Positions 36,452 through 45,821 of a DNA stretch of 64,000 nt are shown piece by piece (the first letter of the stretch is position 1; the number at the start of each line of letters is the position of its first letter). Source of the stretch: Mesorhizobium sp. 1M-11. GTDB taxonomy: Bacteria > Pseudomonadota > Alphaproteobacteria > Rhizobiales > Rhizobiaceae. The stretch lies in assembly GCF_001303895.1 (NCBI RefSeq), contig NZ_LJSD01000014.1, positions 1 through 64,000 of the forward strand, read 5' to 3'. Below the pieces are notes generated by a model that saw only the letters and a list, made by a program, of their open reading frames with translations, had not been told where the DNA came from and made no database searches. The position numbers and the translations under genes are program-made.

Positions 36452-37242
36452 GATCGGTCCTGTGTTCTTGTCAGTCTGGGCACGGCTGCAACCAACGCCT
36501 TGCCGATGGTCGATTGCGGGTTGTCGATGACGGCGCGGGCATCGCCTTGCTCAGCGATACGACCACCCTCGAGAAGGATGACGCGATGCGCGAAGGCACG
36601 CACGACGCCAAGGTCGTGCGAAACGAACAGGTAGGCGATGCGTTCCGTGCGTTGCAGATCGAGCAGCAGCTCGAGGATCTGGCCGCGCACCGAGACGTCG
36701 AGCGCCGAAACGGCCTCATCCAGCACGATCAGCGACGGCTTCGTGGCGATGGCGCGGGCGATCGCCACACGCTGTCGCTGGCCGCCGGAAATCTCGTGAA
36801 GGTGACGACCGGCGAGATCCGGTGACAGGCCGACGCGTTCGAGGAGGGTCGCAATACGATCCGGGCGCTCGCCGCGGCTGGCAAGTCCGTGGATGCGCAG
36901 CGGATCATCCAGAACACGTGCGACCGTGGCGCGCGGGTTGAGCGCGGCAAGCGGATCCTGGAACACCATCTGTAACCGAGCCCGCTTGGCGCGCAGCGCC
37001 GCGCCGTGCAGGGCGAGGAAATCCCCGCCGTCGAAATCCACGCGGCCGGCATCGGGTTCGATCAGCCGCAGGATCAGGCGGGCTATGGTGGATTTGCCGG
37101 AGCCCGAAGGACCGGCGAGCGCCAGCGTTTCGCCGCCAGAAATCGAAAGGGAAATGTTGTCGGCTGCAATGACTGTTGTTCCGCTGCGGCGGAAGCGCTT
37201 GGTCAGTCCGGAGACGGCAAGCAGCGGATCAGACATGGCCAT
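36448..37242 (-). CDS. Peptide-type ABC importer ATPase (DppF/OppF-like)
   Basis: 264 residues. Walker A is GPSGSGKST (near 40), the signature ISGGQRQRVAIARAI, and Walker B LIVLDEAVSAL. The C-terminal half lacks the long oligopeptide-transporter tail, but it pairs with the DppD-like ATPase just upstream (14-bp overlap). It powers import by the two permeases of this operon. An ATG at 37236 is an alternative start. Cytoplasmic, membrane-associated. Confidence 0.88.
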   Translation of the reverse strand: MAMSDPLLAVSGLTKRFRRSGTTVIAADNISLSISGGETLALAGPSGSGKSTIARLILRLIEPDAGRVDFDGGDFLALHGAALRAKRARLQMVFQDPLAALNPRATVARVLDDPLRIHGLASRGERPDRIATLLERVGLSPDLAGRHLHEISGGQRQRVAIARAIATKPSLIVLDEAVSALDVSVRGQILELLLDLQRTERIAYLFVSHDLGVVRAFAHRVILLEGGRIAEQGDARAVIDNPQSTIGKALVAAVPRLTRTQDRS

Positions 37243-38029
37243 GCCCTGTTGCTGCGATCATCGGCGCGGCGTCCAGTCCGATATGGGCGTCCAGCAGCTT
37301 CTTTGTATAGGCATGCTGCGGTGTCTGGATCACTGCGTCGGCGGTGCCCAGTTCGACCATCTCGCCGCTGCGGAAGACAGCGATGCGGTCGGCCAGTTCG
37401 GCGGCAAGCGCGATATCGTGGCTGACGAACAGCAGCGCCATCCCATCCTCGGCCACCAACTGCCTGATCAGCGCGACGATGTCGGCCTGCACGATGGTAT
37501 CGAGGGCGCTGGTTGCTTCGTCGGCAATCAGCAATCTCGGCCCGGCGGCGATGGCGGCGGCAATCGCCACTCGCTGCCTTTGTCCGCCAGACAGCTGGTG
37601 CGGATAGGCGTGCAGCGCGGTCTCGGGCTCTGGCAGCCTGACGCGCCGCAACAGATCGAGCGCACGGCTTTGCGCCTGTGGCCAACCGAGCCCGAGATGT
37701 GTGTGGGCGACCTCCGCGATCTGCCGGCCGACAGCCATCACCGGGTCGAGGCTTGCTGAAGCATCCTGGAAGACGAAGCCGATGTCCCGGCCACCGCGTG
37801 GCAGTTGCGGCTGTCCCGACCACAGGATTGCGCCATTCACCGCTGTGGTCGGTGGCAACAGCCCGGCGATGGCAAGCGCCAGCGTGCTCTTGCCGGAACC
37901 GCTTTCGCCGATGATCGCCAGCCGCTCGCCGGCGGCGATGTCGAGATCGATGTTGCCGAGCGAAGGCGACGACGCGTCGCGCCGATAGGAGACCGACAGG
38001 TTGCGGATCGAGACGAGAGGGCCGGTCAC
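37229..38029 (-). CDS. Peptide-type ABC importer ATPase (DppD/OppD-like)
   Basis: 266 residues from a GTG start at 38029 that overlaps the permease stop (GTGA, 38026-38029). The open frame runs 128 residues further upstream inside the permease gene, but that part is arginine-rich antiframe and not protein-like. Walker A is GESGSGKST, the signature LSGGQRQRVAIAAAIA, and Walker B LLIADEATSALD. It is one of two ATPases of the importer. Confidence 0.88.
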   Translation of the reverse strand: MTGPLVSIRNLSVSYRRDASSPSLGNIDLDIAAGERLAIIGESGSGKSTLALAIAGLLPPTTAVNGAILWSGQPQLPRGGRDIGFVFQDASASLDPVMAVGRQIAEVAHTHLGLGWPQAQSRALDLLRRVRLPEPETALHAYPHQLSGGQRQRVAIAAAIAAGPRLLIADEATSALDTIVQADIVALIRQLVAEDGMALLFVSHDIALAAELADRIAVFRSGEMVELGTADAVIQTPQHAYTKKLLDAHIGLDAAPMIAATGHGHV

Positions 38030-38847
38030 GACAGGCCCTTCCTGACGGCGGTACCCTCGACCACGCCTTCGCCGGCGAGATAGACGCCAAGCACGGTCAG
38101 CACCAGCGCTATGCCGGGCACGATCGAGAGGAACGGTGCCGAACGCAGAACCGTACGACCCTCCGCGATCATGCCGCCCCAGGTGACGCGGTTGGGATCG
38201 CCGAGCCCGAGGAAGGAAAGTGCGGCCTCGATCAGGATCGCGGATGCGACGATGACGGAGGAAAGTGCGAGCACCGGCGGCAAGGCGTTGGGCAGCACTT
38301 CGCGCAAGGCGATCTCCAGCGGATGCATGCCGATGACCCTCGCGCCGGCAACGAAATCGCGTTCGCGGATCGAGAGTACTTCCGCACGTGCGACGCGGGC
38401 CGGCCCGGTCCATGCAGAGAGGGCGATGGCGATCACCACGACGGTCAGCGACGGGCCGACGACGCTGACGAAAGCCAGTGCCAGCAGGAAGGACGGCACG
38501 GTCTGGAAGGCATCGGTGATGCGCATCAGTGCCTCATCGACAATGCCGCCGGCAAAGCCTGCCAATGTGCCGACCACCGCGCCGACGGCGATCGCTGCCG
38601 CTGCTGCGGCAAGCCCTACGGCCAATGATGCGCGCGCACCATGGAAGAGTTCGGCCAGCACGTCACGGCCGAGGCGGTCAGTGCCGAGCGGCAGCGACCA
38701 ATCCTGGAACGGCGGCAGCAGGGGAGCTCCCTTGATGGCGAGCGGATCGCCCGGGAAAAGCATCGAGGCTGCCAGCGCCATGACCGTCAGTGCGGCCAGA
38801 ATGCCGAGCCCGACCAGCGCTTCCGGTGCGGATGCCAGCCGCCTCAT
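38026..38847 (-). CDS. Peptide-type ABC importer permease (DppC-like)
   Basis: 273 residues with about six membrane segments. The EAA loop reads REVLPNALPPVLALSSVIV and the C-terminal FLGLGDPNRVTWGGMIAEGR is characteristic of DppC/OppC permeases. It forms the inner-membrane channel with the DppB-like protein. It starts by a 4-bp overlap with the DppB stop, as elsewhere in this compact operon. Confidence 0.9.
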   Translation of the reverse strand: MRRLASAPEALVGLGILAALTVMALAASMLFPGDPLAIKGAPLLPPFQDWSLPLGTDRLGRDVLAELFHGARASLAVGLAAAAAAIAVGAVVGTLAGFAGGIVDEALMRITDAFQTVPSFLLALAFVSVVGPSLTVVVIAIALSAWTGPARVARAEVLSIRERDFVAGARVIGMHPLEIALREVLPNALPPVLALSSVIVASAILIEAALSFLGLGDPNRVTWGGMIAEGRTVLRSAPFLSIVPGIALVLTVLGVYLAGEGVVEGTAVRKGLS

Positions 38848-39830
38848 GCGCCGGCCTCGCTGGCGCCGACACGTGGGTCGAGGAAAGCATAGGCGATATC
38901 GACCAGAAGGTTGATGAGAATGACCAGAACGGCACTGACCAGAATGATGCCGAGCAGGAGCGGCGTGTCGCGCAGTGCCACGGCTTCCTGCGCCAGCCTG
39001 CCGAGGCCGGGTACCGAGAAGATGCTTTCGATGACGACGCTGCCACCCAGCATCTGCGCGGATTGCAGGCCGAGCATGGTGACAAGCGGCAACAGCGCGT
39101 TGCGCGCGACATGGGCCAGCACGATGCGCCGGCGGCTGAGCCCTTTGGCGCGGGCGGCACGTATGAAATCCAGCCGCCAGACCTCGGCCATGCCGGCACG
39201 CATCATCCTCAGATACAGCGCCAGATAGATCACGCCGAGGGAGGTCACGGGCAAGACGAGATGGTGGGCGATGTCGGCGGCCCGGGCGAAGCCGGTCTTG
39301 CCGGACGCGATCGTCTCGAAGCCGGAGATCGGGAACCAGCGCAGGTCGACGGCGAAGACGATGACGAGAACGAGCGCCAGCCAGAAACCGGGAACCGCAT
39401 AGAGCGCCAGCGACGCCGTCGACAGGAAACGGTCGCGCAAGCTGCCGGGTCTTGCTCCGGCATAGATGCCCAGCGCCGAGCCAAGACCGAAGGACAGTGC
39501 GGTCGAAGCGCCCATCAGGATGAGCGTAACCGGCAGGCGCTCCAGGATGACGTCACGGATCGGCCGCGAGAAGGCAACCGACTGCCCGAGATCGAGATGC
39601 AGCAGCGCCCACAGGTAGTTGGCCAGCCGCGTCGCGGCGGACTGGTCGAGACCCCAGCTTTGCCGCATTGCCTCCACAAGGCCGGCATCGCCGCCGGTCG
39701 AAACAAGATAGGCGTCGACCGCATCGCCGGGAGCCGCCTCGAGCAGGAGGAACGTGCCGACAACGACGATCAGAAGCACGAAGACGGAGCCGACAAGGCG
39801 CCGGCGCAAGAGGAGGAAGGCACGTGACAT
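38844..39830 (-). CDS. Peptide-type ABC importer permease (DppB-like)
   Basis: 328 residues from the ATG at 39830 (MSRAFLLLRRRLVGSVFVLL); a TTG at 39860 would add ten residues and is less likely. About six membrane segments and the DppB hallmark ARAKGLSRRRIVLAHVARNA are visible. N-terminal PGDAVDAYLVSTGGDAG is the usual periplasmic loop. It pairs with the DppC-like permease. A 71-bp gap with a hairpin separates it from the binding-protein gene. Confidence 0.9.
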   Translation of the reverse strand: MSRAFLLLRRRLVGSVFVLLIVVVGTFLLLEAAPGDAVDAYLVSTGGDAGLVEAMRQSWGLDQSAATRLANYLWALLHLDLGQSVAFSRPIRDVILERLPVTLILMGASTALSFGLGSALGIYAGARPGSLRDRFLSTASLALYAVPGFWLALVLVIVFAVDLRWFPISGFETIASGKTGFARAADIAHHLVLPVTSLGVIYLALYLRMMRAGMAEVWRLDFIRAARAKGLSRRRIVLAHVARNALLPLVTMLGLQSAQMLGGSVVIESIFSVPGLGRLAQEAVALRDTPLLLGIILVSAVLVILINLLVDIAYAFLDPRVGASEAGA

Positions 39831-39852
39831 GAGTACAAACTTCGAGGCCGGA

Positions 39853-39876
39853 GCCGCCAACTTAGCCGCTGGCGGC
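39853..39876 (-). terminator. Hairpin between binding protein and permease genes, possible attenuator
   Basis: gccgcca (39853-39859) and tggcggc (39870-39876) form a stem with a 10-base loop in the 71-bp gap. Such stems after the binding-protein gene often stabilise its mRNA or reduce read-through, keeping it in excess over the membrane parts. There is no T tract. Confidence 0.4.
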
Positions 39877-39901
39877 GGCCGACCTCAAGCACCGATCCGG
39901 A

Positions 39902-41512
39902 TTACTGCGCCAGCCAGGTGTCCGACCAGTTGGACACGGCCCAGCGCGGATTGTCGGCGATGTTGCCCACCTTGTCGCTGGCAACCGAAATGAAGGTCCA
40001 GTCGGCGACGTTGATGAAGGGCAGGTCTTCGACAACCTTTTTCTGGAACTCCTTGTAGAGGTCGGTACGCGCCTTGGCATCCAGCGTTTCGGCCGCCTTG
40101 GCGATGATGGCGTCGATGTCGGCATTCTTGTAGCCGCCCTGGTTGGAGAAGGGCACACCATCGGGAATGCCGCTCTGTGCCAAGATGGTGGTGGAGATCG
40201 CGGGGTCGCCACGGAACACGGGCGGGCCGACCGCCAGATCGAAGGCGTGGTCGGTATAAACCGCCTTCATGTGCGCGGCGGAGTCGTTGTTGACGAGCTC
40301 GGCATCGATGCCGATGGCTGCGAGCGCCTGGCGCAGATAGTCGCCGAACTGCTTGGTTTCGTTGAAATAGGGGGCCGGCAGCAGTTTGAGCTTGAAGCGT
40401 TTGCCGTCGGCGCCGGGCTTGTAGCCGGCCTCATCGAGCAAGGCGTTGGCCTTGGCGACATCGAAGGCATAGGCCGGCACGTCGGGAGTATAGAACTGCT
40501 TGTCGTTCTTCGGCACCGGCCCGGTGGCTGTCTCGGCGTAGCCGAGGAAGATCGTCTTGACGACGAAGTCCCTGTCGATGGCATGGGCGATCGCCTGCCG
40601 CACCTTCACGTCGGCCAGTTCCTTGCGGCGGTGGTTGATTTCCACGACGAGCTGATAGGTGAGGCCTTCATAGCCTTTGGTGACGACCTTCAGGCCCGGA
40701 ACCTTGGAGATGCGATCGAGGTCAGCCAACGGCACAGCCGAAAAGGCAGCGAGCTGGATCTCCTCGGCTTCCAGCGCGTTGGCGGCTGCGGAGCGATCCG
40801 GCAGCACCTGGTAGACGATCTCATCGAGATTGGGCTCGCTCTTGCCCCAATAGGCCGCGTTCTTCTCCAGCCGGTAATATTGGCCTGCCTTGTGTTCGGC
40901 GAACTTGAACGGACCGGTGCCGATGGGCGCGGTGTTGGCCGGGTTTTCCTCGATCTTTCCGTTTTCATAGACGTGCTTGGGCACGACGCTGGTCAGCGCC
41001 GGCAATGCGTTGCGGATCAACTGGAATGGCGTCGGCTTGGCAAACTTGAAGACAGCGGTGTGTTCGTCCGGTGTCTCGATCGCCTCGAGATCCTTGAAGA
41101 CGACGCGGCCGAGGTTCTGCAGCGGCTTCCAGATCTGCAGGGCCGAGAAGGCGACATCGGCCGAGGTGAATGGCTTGCCGTCATGCCAGGTCACGCCTTC
41201 GCGCAATTTGAAGGTGACGGACTTGCCGTCTTCCGAACCTTCCCAGCTGACGGCCAGGCGGGGGCTGAGCCCATCCTTGCCTTCATAGTCGGCTTCGGCG
41301 AGCGGTTCGACGATCTTGGAGGAGATAAAGAAGACGCCGTTGGATGCGACGATTGCCGGGTTCAGGTTGCGCGGCTCGGAATCGGCCGCAACCGTCAAGC
41401 GTCCACCCTTCTGCGGCTCCTGCGCCCGGCCGATGGTTGGAAGGGCGGTCGAGGCGAGCAACAATGCAGCCCCTGAGAGCACCGAGCGTCTGGTGAGGCT
41501 GAAATCCGACAT
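39902..41512 (-). CDS. Peptide-type ABC importer binding protein (SBP family 5)
   Basis: 536 residues from the ATG at 41512. The N terminus MSDFSLTRRSVLSGAALLLA has a twin-arginine motif and a hydrophobic core ending IGRAQ, suggesting Tat export to the periplasm. DppA/NikA-type features are GGRLTVAADSEPRNLNPA, SWEGSEDGKSVTFKLREG and VTWHDGKPFTSADVAFS. It captures the ligand for the DppBCDF-like system. The ATC-hydrolase-like and amidase neighbours suggest a small amide, heterocycle or modified peptide rather than generic dipeptides; this is inference. Confidence 0.9.
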   Translation of the reverse strand: MSDFSLTRRSVLSGAALLLASTALPTIGRAQEPQKGGRLTVAADSEPRNLNPAIVASNGVFFISSKIVEPLAEADYEGKDGLSPRLAVSWEGSEDGKSVTFKLREGVTWHDGKPFTSADVAFSALQIWKPLQNLGRVVFKDLEAIETPDEHTAVFKFAKPTPFQLIRNALPALTSVVPKHVYENGKIEENPANTAPIGTGPFKFAEHKAGQYYRLEKNAAYWGKSEPNLDEIVYQVLPDRSAAANALEAEEIQLAAFSAVPLADLDRISKVPGLKVVTKGYEGLTYQLVVEINHRRKELADVKVRQAIAHAIDRDFVVKTIFLGYAETATGPVPKNDKQFYTPDVPAYAFDVAKANALLDEAGYKPGADGKRFKLKLLPAPYFNETKQFGDYLRQALAAIGIDAELVNNDSAAHMKAVYTDHAFDLAVGPPVFRGDPAISTTILAQSGIPDGVPFSNQGGYKNADIDAIIAKAAETLDAKARTDLYKEFQKKVVEDLPFINVADWTFISVASDKVGNIADNPRWAVSNWSDTWLAQ

Positions 41513-41751
41513 GACTGAACCCCCAAATGACCCGCCAGGCGGGGCTGACAATTCCGGACAGGCTTGGCCGCCTGTTCCACCGGTGCGGATTATGACCTTT
41601 GTCGGCCGTTTCGCCAGAGAAGGATTTGGCGCGAAAGGGCCTGGCGTTGAAATTTCCATTCGCTGGACCAGCCGCGGTGCAAGCCAAAGGCGTTGCGGTT
41701 TAGTGGTGCGCGTGAGACAGCAGGGGAGTCCGAACATCAACGCCAGGTGAG

Positions 41752-43053
41752 ATGCCGATGTCCTCAGCGCGCGATCGTCTTGAAGCTGTTCTTTCGCGCC
41801 TTGCGGAGCGGGCAGCCGATGAAAAGGTGTTCACCAGGCTCTATCCCGACGCGGCCCGCGCTGCTGCCGATGCCGCCGATGCGCGGCGGCAGGCCGGTAT
41901 AACCTTGGGACCGCTCGACGGCGAGATCGTCTCGATCAAGGATCTGCTCGATGTTGGTGGTGAGCCGACGCTGGCCGGTTCATTGCTTCGCCGCACCGCC
42001 GCAGCAGCGCGGAAAGACGCGCCGGTGGTGCAACGCCTGCGTCAGGCCGGTGCCGTCATCATCGGCAAAACCAACATGACCGAATTCGCTTTCACCGCGC
42101 TCGGCCTCAATCCGCACTACGGCACGCCGGGCAATGGCGCCGATGCCAGGCGTGTGCCGGGAGGATCCTCTTCCGGCGCCGGCGTGTCGGTGGCCGAAGG
42201 CACCAGCGCCATTTCGATCGGTTCGGACACCGGCGGGTCGATCCGTATCCCGGCAGCGCTGAACGGCGTTGTCGGCTTCAAGCCAACCGCGCGGCGCGTG
42301 CCTTTGGATGGCGCCTTTCCGCTTTCCTTCGCACTGGATTCTCTTGGCCCTCTGGCACGCACCGTTGCCGAATGCGCTGCCACCGATGCTGTCTTGGCCG
42401 GCGAGGAACCCGGGCCACTCGTGCCGGCGCGACTCGATGGCCTGCGCGTCGGCATTCCGCGCGGCTATCTGTTCAGCGACACCGAAGAGCCGATCGCGCG
42501 CGCCTTCGAGGACGCGATCCGCAAGCTGGAGCGATCCGGCGCGCGCCTTTTCGACATCGCCATCGACGACTTGGTCGATGCGATGAATGAGGCCACGCAA
42601 TATGGCTCGATTGCGGGCATGGAAGGTGCCGCCATTCATGCCGACTGGCTGGAGGCTGGCACGGACGTGGCGGTCGATCCGCATGTCAGCGTGCCTTTGG
42701 CCCGTTACGCCAAGGCGCCGGTTCCGATCTACATCCGCACCATGCGCAGCCGCGCCGAGCATGTCGTCGAGATGGGTCGCAGGCTGGCGGATTTCGACGT
42801 GCTGGCGCTGCCGACCGTGCCGGTCGTGGCCCCGCTGATCGATTCGGTGATGGCCGATCCGAAGTTCGACGACCGCATGGAAGGGCTGCTGCTGCGCAAC
42901 ACCGAGGTGTTCAACTATTTCGACCAGTGCGCGATCTCGCTGCCGATGCCCGGCACCGCGCTGCCATCCGGCCTGATGCTGGTCGGTCGCAATGGCCATG
43001 ACCGTCGCCTGCTGGCGATCGCGAGTTCAGTCGAATCCTTGCTCAAGGCCTGA
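41752..43053 (+). CDS. Amidase-signature family hydrolase
   Basis: 433 residues. The Ser-cisSer-Lys triad is visible: Lys63 (VSIKDLLDV), a serine of GGSSSGAGVS (139-141) and Ser163 (GSDTGGSIRIP). The family hydrolyses amides to acid and ammonia; it resembles AtzF/GatA-like amidases in length. It is divergent from the peptide-type ABC operon with a 239-bp shared region, so it may act on the same imported compound or on its product. The substrate is unknown. Confidence 0.9.
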   Translation: MPMSSARDRLEAVLSRLAERAADEKVFTRLYPDAARAAADAADARRQAGITLGPLDGEIVSIKDLLDVGGEPTLAGSLLRRTAAAARKDAPVVQRLRQAGAVIIGKTNMTEFAFTALGLNPHYGTPGNGADARRVPGGSSSGAGVSVAEGTSAISIGSDTGGSIRIPAALNGVVGFKPTARRVPLDGAFPLSFALDSLGPLARTVAECAATDAVLAGEEPGPLVPARLDGLRVGIPRGYLFSDTEEPIARAFEDAIRKLERSGARLFDIAIDDLVDAMNEATQYGSIAGMEGAAIHADWLEAGTDVAVDPHVSVPLARYAKAPVPIYIRTMRSRAEHVVEMGRRLADFDVLALPTVPVVAPLIDSVMADPKFDDRMEGLLLRNTEVFNYFDQCAISLPMPGTALPSGLMLVGRNGHDRRLLAIASSVESLLKA

Positions 43054-43073
43054 ACCGACTCTGTAAGGCAGGC

Positions 43074-43101
43074 GATAGAGCGGAAGCGCTTCCGCTCTAT
43101 C
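43074..43101. terminator. Perfect 28-bp palindrome between convergent genes
   Basis: An uninterrupted inverted repeat with arms gatagagcggaagc and its complement, lying between the amidase stop (43053) and the leftward permease stop (43109). It probably acts as a two-way terminator. Palindromes of the style gagcggaagcgcttccgctc may recur in rhizobial genomes, so it could also be a dispersed repeat unit. Confidence 0.6.
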
Positions 43102-43108
43102 GGGTCCT

Positions 43109-44077
43109 TTATTTGCTGCCGCGCCGGCGCAGCCCGTCGAAATAGACGATGACGATGATCAGCACGCCGGTGATGACGCGCTGCCAGAACGCGTTGACGT
43201 TGAGCAGGTTGGCGCCGTTGTTGATGGTGGCCAGGATGAAGGCGCCGAGCAGCGGTCCGTGCACCGAACCGACGGCGCCGAACAGCGACGTGCCGCCGAT
43301 GACCGACGAGGCGATCGCCTGCAGTTCCCAGCCTTCGGCCTGGGTCGGGTTGCCGATGCCGATGCGCGACGCGAGCAACACGCCGACAAAGGCCGCGCAG
43401 AGGCCCGACAGTGTATAGGCCATGTAGATGGTGCGCTGGACGTTGACGCCGGAGAGGCGCGCGGCCTCGGCATTGGAGCCGACCGAGAACAGGTAGCGGC
43501 CCCAGCGCGTATGATGCAGGAAGATGTAGGCCGGCACGCCGACGAGGATGACCATCCAGAATAGGTTGGGCACGCCGACGAAGGAGCCGCGCGAGAATTC
43601 CTGGAAGGCATCGTTGTTGATGGAAATGGAGTTGCCGTTGGTCATCAAAAGGCCGATGCCGCGCAGCGAGGTCAATGTGGCCAGCGTGATGATGAAGGGC
43701 GGTAGCCCCATCTTGACGATGCCGAAGCCGTGGAAGAGGCCGATGGCAACGCCGATCAGCAAGGTGATCAGGATGGCGACGAAAACCGGCAGGCCCGAAT
43801 TGATCAGCATCGCCGTTGTCACGGTCGCAAAGCCGACGACCGCGCCGACGGAAAGGTCGATGCCGCCGGTGATGATGACGAAGGTCTGCCCGACCGCCAG
43901 GATGGCGATCATGGAGCCTTGGCGAAGCAGGTTGGAGATGTTGTTGGCGGTGGCGAAGCTGGACGTCGAGAAGGACAGCAGGACCCATAACAGCACCAGC
44001 AGCGCCAGCAGCGTCAGCCCGAACAGCGCGTTATAGTTGCGCTTCGGCTTTTCGGCAGGGATCGCCTCGGTGCTCAT
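43109..44077 (-). CDS. Ribose-type sugar ABC permease (RbsC-like)
   Basis: 322 residues with eight to ten hydrophobic segments, RbsC/BPD_transp_2 family. Family marks are NISNLLRQGSMIAILAVGQTFVIITGGIDLSVG and SVGSNAEAARLSGVNV. It makes the channel of a group 2 sugar importer. It overlaps the ATPase stop by 4 bp and is the last gene of that unit. The cargo is probably the sugar processed by the nearby mutarotase and dehydrogenase. Confidence 0.9.
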   Translation of the reverse strand: MSTEAIPAEKPKRNYNALFGLTLLALLVLLWVLLSFSTSSFATANNISNLLRQGSMIAILAVGQTFVIITGGIDLSVGAVVGFATVTTAMLINSGLPVFVAILITLLIGVAIGLFHGFGIVKMGLPPFIITLATLTSLRGIGLLMTNGNSISINNDAFQEFSRGSFVGVPNLFWMVILVGVPAYIFLHHTRWGRYLFSVGSNAEAARLSGVNVQRTIYMAYTLSGLCAAFVGVLLASRIGIGNPTQAEGWELQAIASSVIGGTSLFGAVGSVHGPLLGAFILATINNGANLLNVNAFWQRVITGVLIIVIVYFDGLRRRGSK

Positions 44078-45627
44078 GGTTGTCCTCCCGGTTTTTCCTG
44101 TTTTTCGGCGAGTGCCTGGGTCAGGATGTCTTCGTGGCTGGCGGTGTGAAAGCCGTGCGTGGCGACCAGCTTGCCGCGCCGGAAAACATGCAGCGTATCG
44201 GCTAGTTCATAAACCTCCGGCAGATAGGACGAGATCAGGATGATGCCCGCGCCTTGCGAGAGGAGCGTCGAGAACAGGCGATAGATTTCCGCCTTGGTGC
44301 CGACGTCGACGCCGACCGTCGGCTCGTCGAAAATGAACAGCTTGGCGCCGTGGTTCAGCCATTTGCCGATGACGATCTTCTGCTGGTTGCCGCCCGACAG
44401 GCTGGAGGCCAGCGCGTGTCGTCCGGCCGTCTTGATGCGCAGGCCGGCAATCTGCTGTTCGGCATGTTTGGTTTCTTCTCCGCCCGAGATGAGCAGGTTC
44501 TTGCTGATGCGCTTATAGATCGGCAGGTTGAGGTTCAGTCCCACCGGCAGGTTGAGGCAAAGACCCTGATCACGCCGGCTTTCGGGCGCCAGCGCCATAC
44601 CGAGTTTGATCGCATCATGCTCGGAACGGATGTGCACTTCCTTGCCGTCCCACAACACCGTGCCGGAGGATTTGGCGTGGCGGCCGTAAAGCGTGGTGAC
44701 GAATTCGCTGCGGCCGGCGCCGATCAGGCCGTAGAGGCCTACGATCTCGCCTTCGCGCACCGTCATCGAGACATTCTCGAAGCCTTTGCCGGAAAGCTGC
44801 CTGGCTTCCAGGATCGTCTTGCCGATCGGAAACTCGTCCTTGTGGTAGATCTGTTCGATCGTGCGATTGATCATCAGTCGCACAAGCTCGGCTTCGTCGG
44901 TCTCCTTGATGTTGCGGGTACCGACATAGGTGCCGTCGCGCAGCACCGAGACACGGTCGGCCAGTTCGAACACTTCTTCCATACGGTGGCTGATGTAGAT
45001 GATGGTGACGCCGTCGGCCTTGAGGCGGCGGATCAGCGCGAAAAGCTGGTCGGCCTCCTTGCGGGTGAGGTAGGCGGTCGGCTCGTCGAAGATGAGGAAT
45101 TTGGTGCCGCGCACGGTAGCGCGGGCAGCGGCGATCAACTGCTGCTGGCCGATGGTGAGGTCGCCCAGCATGGCATGGGCGGGCAGGTTGAAGCCGAGAT
45201 CGTTAATGATCTTCTGTGCGTCGCGCACCATGGCGCGCTGCTGCAGGAGGCCGTAGCGGACGTTTTCCTCGCCGAGGAACATGTTCGCAGCAACGGTGAG
45301 GTGACGGCACAATACCACTTCCTGGTGCACCGCGTTGATGCCGAGCGCCATCGCTTCATGCGGCGTGGCGAGCGCGACCGGTTCACCTTCCCAGATGACA
45401 TCGCCGGAGGTGCGTGGCATCACGCCGGTCAGAAGCTTGATGAGCGTGGATTTGCCGGCGCCGTTCTCGCCGACAATCGCGTGGATTTCGCCAGCCCTGA
45501 AAGCGAGGTTCACCGGCTTCAAGGCATGGGTGCCAGGATACTTCTTCTCCAGGCCGCGCAGTTCCAGGATCACCTTGCCGGGCTCGAGTTCCGGGGCAGG
45601 ATGCTGGTGCTGTGTCGCCGATGTCAT
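44074..45627 (-). CDS. Ribose-type sugar ABC ATPase (RbsA-like, two ABC domains)
   Basis: 517 residues from the ATG at 45627, with GGGAGG upstream. Two fused ABC domains are seen: the first with GENGAGKST, the second with the degenerate loop GLIGAGRSE and signature LSGGNQQKIVIGKWL, exactly as in RbsA/MglA. It drives the RbsC-like permease. A 194-bp gap separates it from the binding-protein gene, the usual arrangement in rhizobial sugar systems. Confidence 0.92.
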   Translation of the reverse strand: MTSATQHQHPAPELEPGKVILELRGLEKKYPGTHALKPVNLAFRAGEIHAIVGENGAGKSTLIKLLTGVMPRTSGDVIWEGEPVALATPHEAMALGINAVHQEVVLCRHLTVAANMFLGEENVRYGLLQQRAMVRDAQKIINDLGFNLPAHAMLGDLTIGQQQLIAAARATVRGTKFLIFDEPTAYLTRKEADQLFALIRRLKADGVTIIYISHRMEEVFELADRVSVLRDGTYVGTRNIKETDEAELVRLMINRTIEQIYHKDEFPIGKTILEARQLSGKGFENVSMTVREGEIVGLYGLIGAGRSEFVTTLYGRHAKSSGTVLWDGKEVHIRSEHDAIKLGMALAPESRRDQGLCLNLPVGLNLNLPIYKRISKNLLISGGEETKHAEQQIAGLRIKTAGRHALASSLSGGNQQKIVIGKWLNHGAKLFIFDEPTVGVDVGTKAEIYRLFSTLLSQGAGIILISSYLPEVYELADTLHVFRRGKLVATHGFHTASHEDILTQALAEKQEKPGGQP

Positions 45628-45821
45628 GACAATCCTCCCGATTGGCACGCTTTGGACAGCTCGTGCAGCCTAGCGCATGAGTCCTGAGCCGGACAGGCAT
45701 GCCGTGGCGCTTCAGGAAACGCTCTCGCAGGAGCGATGTCTTTGCCAGGCTGGGCACGGACGGCACCCCTGGCAGGATCTCCAGGGCCGACACGGCCCCG
45801 GAGACATTCGGTTGTCGAGGC

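Noticed and set aside
38030..38413. 128-residue upstream extension of the DppD-like ATPase
   Set aside because: It lies inside the DppC-like permease gene and reads as a shadow; the GTG at 38029 overlaps the permease stop in the operon's usual style.
44254..45687. Open frame of 477 codons on the + strand
   Set aside because: It is antisense to the RbsA-like ATPase, whose two ABC domains are unmistakable.
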